The notes under the pieces were generated by a model. The model made no database searches, had not been told where the DNA came from, and saw only the letters and a program-made list of their open reading frames with translations. From Klebsormidium nitens (taxonomy: Eukaryota; Streptophyta; Klebsormidiophyceae; Klebsormidiales; Klebsormidiaceae), in contig DF236977.1 of the NCBI GenBank assembly GCA_000708835.1, positions 978-64,977 on the forward strand: a DNA stretch of 64,000 nucleotides, in the 5' to 3' direction. Below are positions 61,089-64,000 of this stretch, in pieces (the stretch's first letter is position 1; every line of letters starts with the position of its first letter). Both the position numbers and the translations under genes were made by a program.

Positions 61089-63779
61089 ATGGCAAAGCGT
61101 GAAGCGCCTGCCGAAGCACCGCCCGAGATTGTGGTGAGTTTCTTCTCGCAATTTAGCAGGACCAAGAGCTGGCCACAAATGCATGCACTCCCATGTGCCT
61201 TGACTGCTTCCTTTCAATCTGAAATTTTCTGCAAGACAACAGGTCTCTTGTCATCGATGCCTTAATATAAGTCTCATAGACACCCACGGATGCGCTGACC
61301 GTCTACAAAGACCTTGACATCCTTGTTTCAACACTTTCTCACTTCTTCATGAAGGTATTAAGCCATAATTGGGAATGTTAGTAAGGCAGTCAGGCATCGC
61401 TCAAAAGTTAAAAGAGAATGCTACCTGTTTGACACTGCAGCAAAAACATGAAATGTACTTGTGTTTGGCATCTTTAGCTTGCTTATGTTGGGAGCTTTTG
61501 CATATTCCCATTACTCTGCTTGGTAGAATGATAAGTAGATTGGTGCGCACAGGGCTGTTAACTGGGAATTTTCTAGCTAGAGAACTTGAAGTCATTGAAG
61601 TCGAAACTTGGTAGTCATATCCATTGAAAAATGGCTTCAGAAAATCAATGTGTTCCCTCCCTTCTGGATACTAGGAAAAGGATCCAACCCGTCGACAGTT
61701 CTACCCTCTTCTACCACTTTCCAGTTCAATTCACAATCTTATAAGCTGCACCTGGTCAAACTCTGTCCAACACAATGCCACGCATAGTTTTCGCTTCACA
61801 GACACCCGTGACAATGACATCCTTTACGTCTATATTTGACTGTGTTTGTGTCAATACCTTCAGCAGCAAAGATGATAGATTCTCGCTCCTCATCTACTCA
61901 TGTTTTCTGTGCAGGCCTCTACAAGCAGAGATGTGGAGGCTGCGGGACCAGCCCCGCTCCCTGATGACGCGATTCGCCTCCCGGAGAGTTTGCCTGGTTG
62001 GAAGTATGATGGAATCCTCTACTTCTCACGGCTACTCAGCTTTGTCACGGCCACAGCGGCTGTCATTTGCGCCGTGATCCACGGGCTGGCAGCATACCGC
62101 AGTTTCAAGTACCATGGAGATGTGAGCACATGTCTGGGAAACTGTTGCTGGGGCCGACCTGATTGATGACTGAGGGGATGCCCAACGGTCTGCTGGGGAG
62201 TCTCGATGCCTTTCAGAACTCCTTTTCTCAGGTTTCTTCTTCTGAAACAATCAGTTCCTGTGCTTTCCGGTGGCTTCAGAAATAGCACCCGAACTGAGTT
62301 GAGGTTTATCTTTAAGATCGAGCGAGTACTGTAGCATTGCTTCGAGAATCCAGGAGTAAAGAGTGAGTTGAGGTGTCTTCAGAAGGGTCTGGAATCCACT
62401 CGAGCTTGATCGGAGTTGACCGCTGGTCCCAAAAGCATTCGGTTGACTTTAATTGGTTCTGCTTGTGAAGCTGCATCACTCAAGTCTTCTCTTGCATAGG
62501 TTGTTCAGATCTTGTTCAATCAATTCCCATTCCTCTTCTTCCACATTTAAGTCATGCAGAACCTGAGTGCGATCAACGATATGTTGAACCAAGCTCATGA
62601 TCCGCAAAGCTTCTGCTTGCACTGGAGAAAAGTCTCTATCCCTGCAGGTGTTTCTTGGTATACTGCGGATATATGCTGTCCTGATATCGGTCTGGACGGC
62701 ATTAGCAGAGACGGAGTGGGAGTTTGTCTTCAGGTCGTTCTCAGTCCTCCAATACTGGATCGCCCGCGGTGTGCTCCAGATCTTGTAAGGCGCCTTTCCT
62801 TCTTCTCGAGGTCTGTTATGCTTGTTGAGTTTTGGACAAAGCTGGGCAGATATACAGAATTCTCTGGTGTCCCAGTCCGTTCCCATTCGATAGAGTTCTC
62901 TCGGAACAAAGTCGGAACCAGGCCTGATAGCAAATATTGCTTTGCGAATATCGGGACCGGCCTGAATTCACCGCTCACCGTGCCTGCCTGTCATTCCCCA
63001 ATTGCCCGCGGACGTCCATGTACTGCTATATGTCCGTCACCAGAGTTCCTCCTGAAAAAAATTGGTCCGAGACTGGACCAAGCAATTGTGCACCTCCAAT
63101 CAATTATTTGCCGACATCGAACGATCGTTGGCAGTAACAGAAGCTGTCGAACCTGCCACAAGGTACTATTTGGTCTTTCTGCACGCTCGACAGGTACGTT
63201 TTGCCGAATTTTGGACAGTGCTGGTACCTACTCTACCTGACTCGGCGTCTTGCTCGCTTGCGCAGCGTCGCCGTGCTAACGAAGGCGCTTGGCCACACGG
63301 TGTTCTCGAGCGACTACGAGGTCCTTTTGCACATAGTGGCCAGCTGGATCCTCTTGGGATGCGGAATCGTGTACATCCTGGCCGTGAGTCGCATCTAAAC
63401 TCCCTGCGACGTTTTGAGCATCATTTCCAACAGTCGTGTCTGAACCCGCTCGTCTTAAGTGCAATCTCGAATTGATCGTGCGTCACCCAGAGTCATGTGC
63501 TGCAACACCATCTGAGTGACTCCGTGCGAAGTCCAGCTTGAGAGACTTGTGATGCTTCCGTCTACTTATTCGGATCTCGAGACCGAACCCATTGTGCTGG
63601 TATGACATATGCCGTTGATGTCAACGAACTCTGATGACAGAAGTTGTGTTTCTGTCATGCAGGGAGCCATGTGCATCGGCAGCTTGAAAAGGACGCGCAT
63701 GCAAAAGGCCTTGCGGCGGGAGGAAGCGATTCGAGATCTGCGGGAAAGTCACGGAGTTAGGGAACGTTTGCTCGCCTAG
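61089..63779 (+). CDS. Small membrane protein of unknown family
   Basis: I do not recognise this family. Four phase-consistent exons, 61089-61133, 61915-62121, 63219-63383 and 63663-63779, give about 177 residues. The N-terminus is soluble and acidic (MAKREAPAEAPPEIV, then TSRDVEAAGPAPLPDDAIRL). A first membrane segment follows (LLSFVTATAAVICAVIHGLA), then a basic loop (LTRRLARLRSVAVLTKALGH), a second membrane segment (VLLHIVASWILLGCGIVYIL) and a strongly charged, probably cytosolic tail (RTRMQKALRREEAIRDLRES). No signal or transit peptide is clear. The 1.1-kb intron between exons 2 and 3 could hide another exon. All junctions have GT-AG signals and keep phase, which supports a real gene. Confidence 0.6.
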
Positions 63780-64000
63780 GATGTCTCTGTATGTCGAGCG
63801 GACCGGCTTCTTTAGAAACCTTTGACAGGTCGCTGTACGACGGTGTATGATCCGGTTAGGGAGTCGAGACAGTAGTGTAATATAGGTTGTCAACAATCAG
63901 AAACATAAGAGCCTCCAACTCTGGGCTGAGAGGCGTGCTGAGAGGCCACCAAGTGAGTTTGCAGGTCATGCATCACGATTCTAGCTTAGAAAGCATACGA
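63780..64000. other. Right edge, no feature seen
   Basis: Downstream of the membrane-protein gene. The 220 bases are too short to judge and show no coding signal. Confidence 0.4.

Noticed and set aside
1-64000. CRISPR arrays, bacterial operons, organelle DNA, integrated virus
   Set aside because: No regular direct-repeat arrays, no ribosome-binding-site-led gene strings, no organelle gene set and no viral structural or replication genes are visible; intron structure is nuclear throughout.

Overview
The window is nuclear DNA of a plant-lineage eukaryote. Genes are split into many short exons by GT-AG introns of roughly 150-1100 bases, are spaced by 0.5-2 kb, lie on both strands, and show no operons. 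The gene set points to a streptophyte alga or early land plant, of Klebsormidium type. It holds a plastid-targeted lipoxygenase, an ENH1-type rubredoxin, a leucine-rich-repeat receptor kinase with a STRUBBELIG-family kinase domain, a plant-type TauE/SafE transporter and a phosphomevalonate kinase. Receptor-like kinases of this type together with the mevalonate pathway argue against a chlorophyte. The species assignment is inference.

Layout, left to right. 1-2970: no confident gene; two inverted-repeat elements that look like small non-autonomous transposons. 2971-7369 (+): CNOT10-like subunit of CCR4-NOT, 6 exons. 8972-18883 (+): 17-exon lipoxygenase with transit peptide, PLAT domain and an unusual hydrophobic insertion. 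About 20.6-25.0 kb (-): a multi-exon gene I cannot identify. 25479-31528 (+): TauE/SafE family membrane transporter, 12 exons. 35877-33291 (-): homologue of the splicing-assembly factor SMN carrying two motifs that look like the NUP98 GLEBS motif. 37419-40587 (+): ENH1-like PDZ/rubredoxin plastid protein, 6 exons. 52642-41800 (-): 23-exon LRR receptor with an atypical kinase. 53729-54959 (+): plastid glycine-rich membrane protein with a DUF1517-like start. 60166-55703 (-): phosphomevalonate kinase, 9 exons. 61089-63779 (+): small membrane protein of unknown family.

The genes do not form one pathway. Four head-to-head pairs (unassigned gene/TauE, SMN/ENH1, receptor/DUF1517-like, phosphomevalonate kinase/membrane protein) share intergenic regions of about 0.5-1.5 kb. 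Three products look plastid-directed (lipoxygenase, ENH1-like, DUF1517-like). Two act in RNA metabolism (CNOT10, SMN). Exon models were built by hand from splice signals, reading phase and family knowledge. For seven genes (CNOT10, lipoxygenase, TauE/SafE, ENH1-like, DUF1517-like, phosphomevalonate kinase, 61-kb membrane protein) every junction keeps phase from start to stop. In the receptor kinase all junctions keep phase except for a one-base shift at a G9 run. The SMN gene is resolved except for its last exon.

Most striking: (1) the SMN homologue with tandem GLEBS-like motifs; (2) the receptor that joins an HPCA1-like ectodomain to a STRUBBELIG-like pseudokinase; (3) the roughly 80-residue Gly/Ala-rich hydrophobic insertion inside the lipoxygenase.
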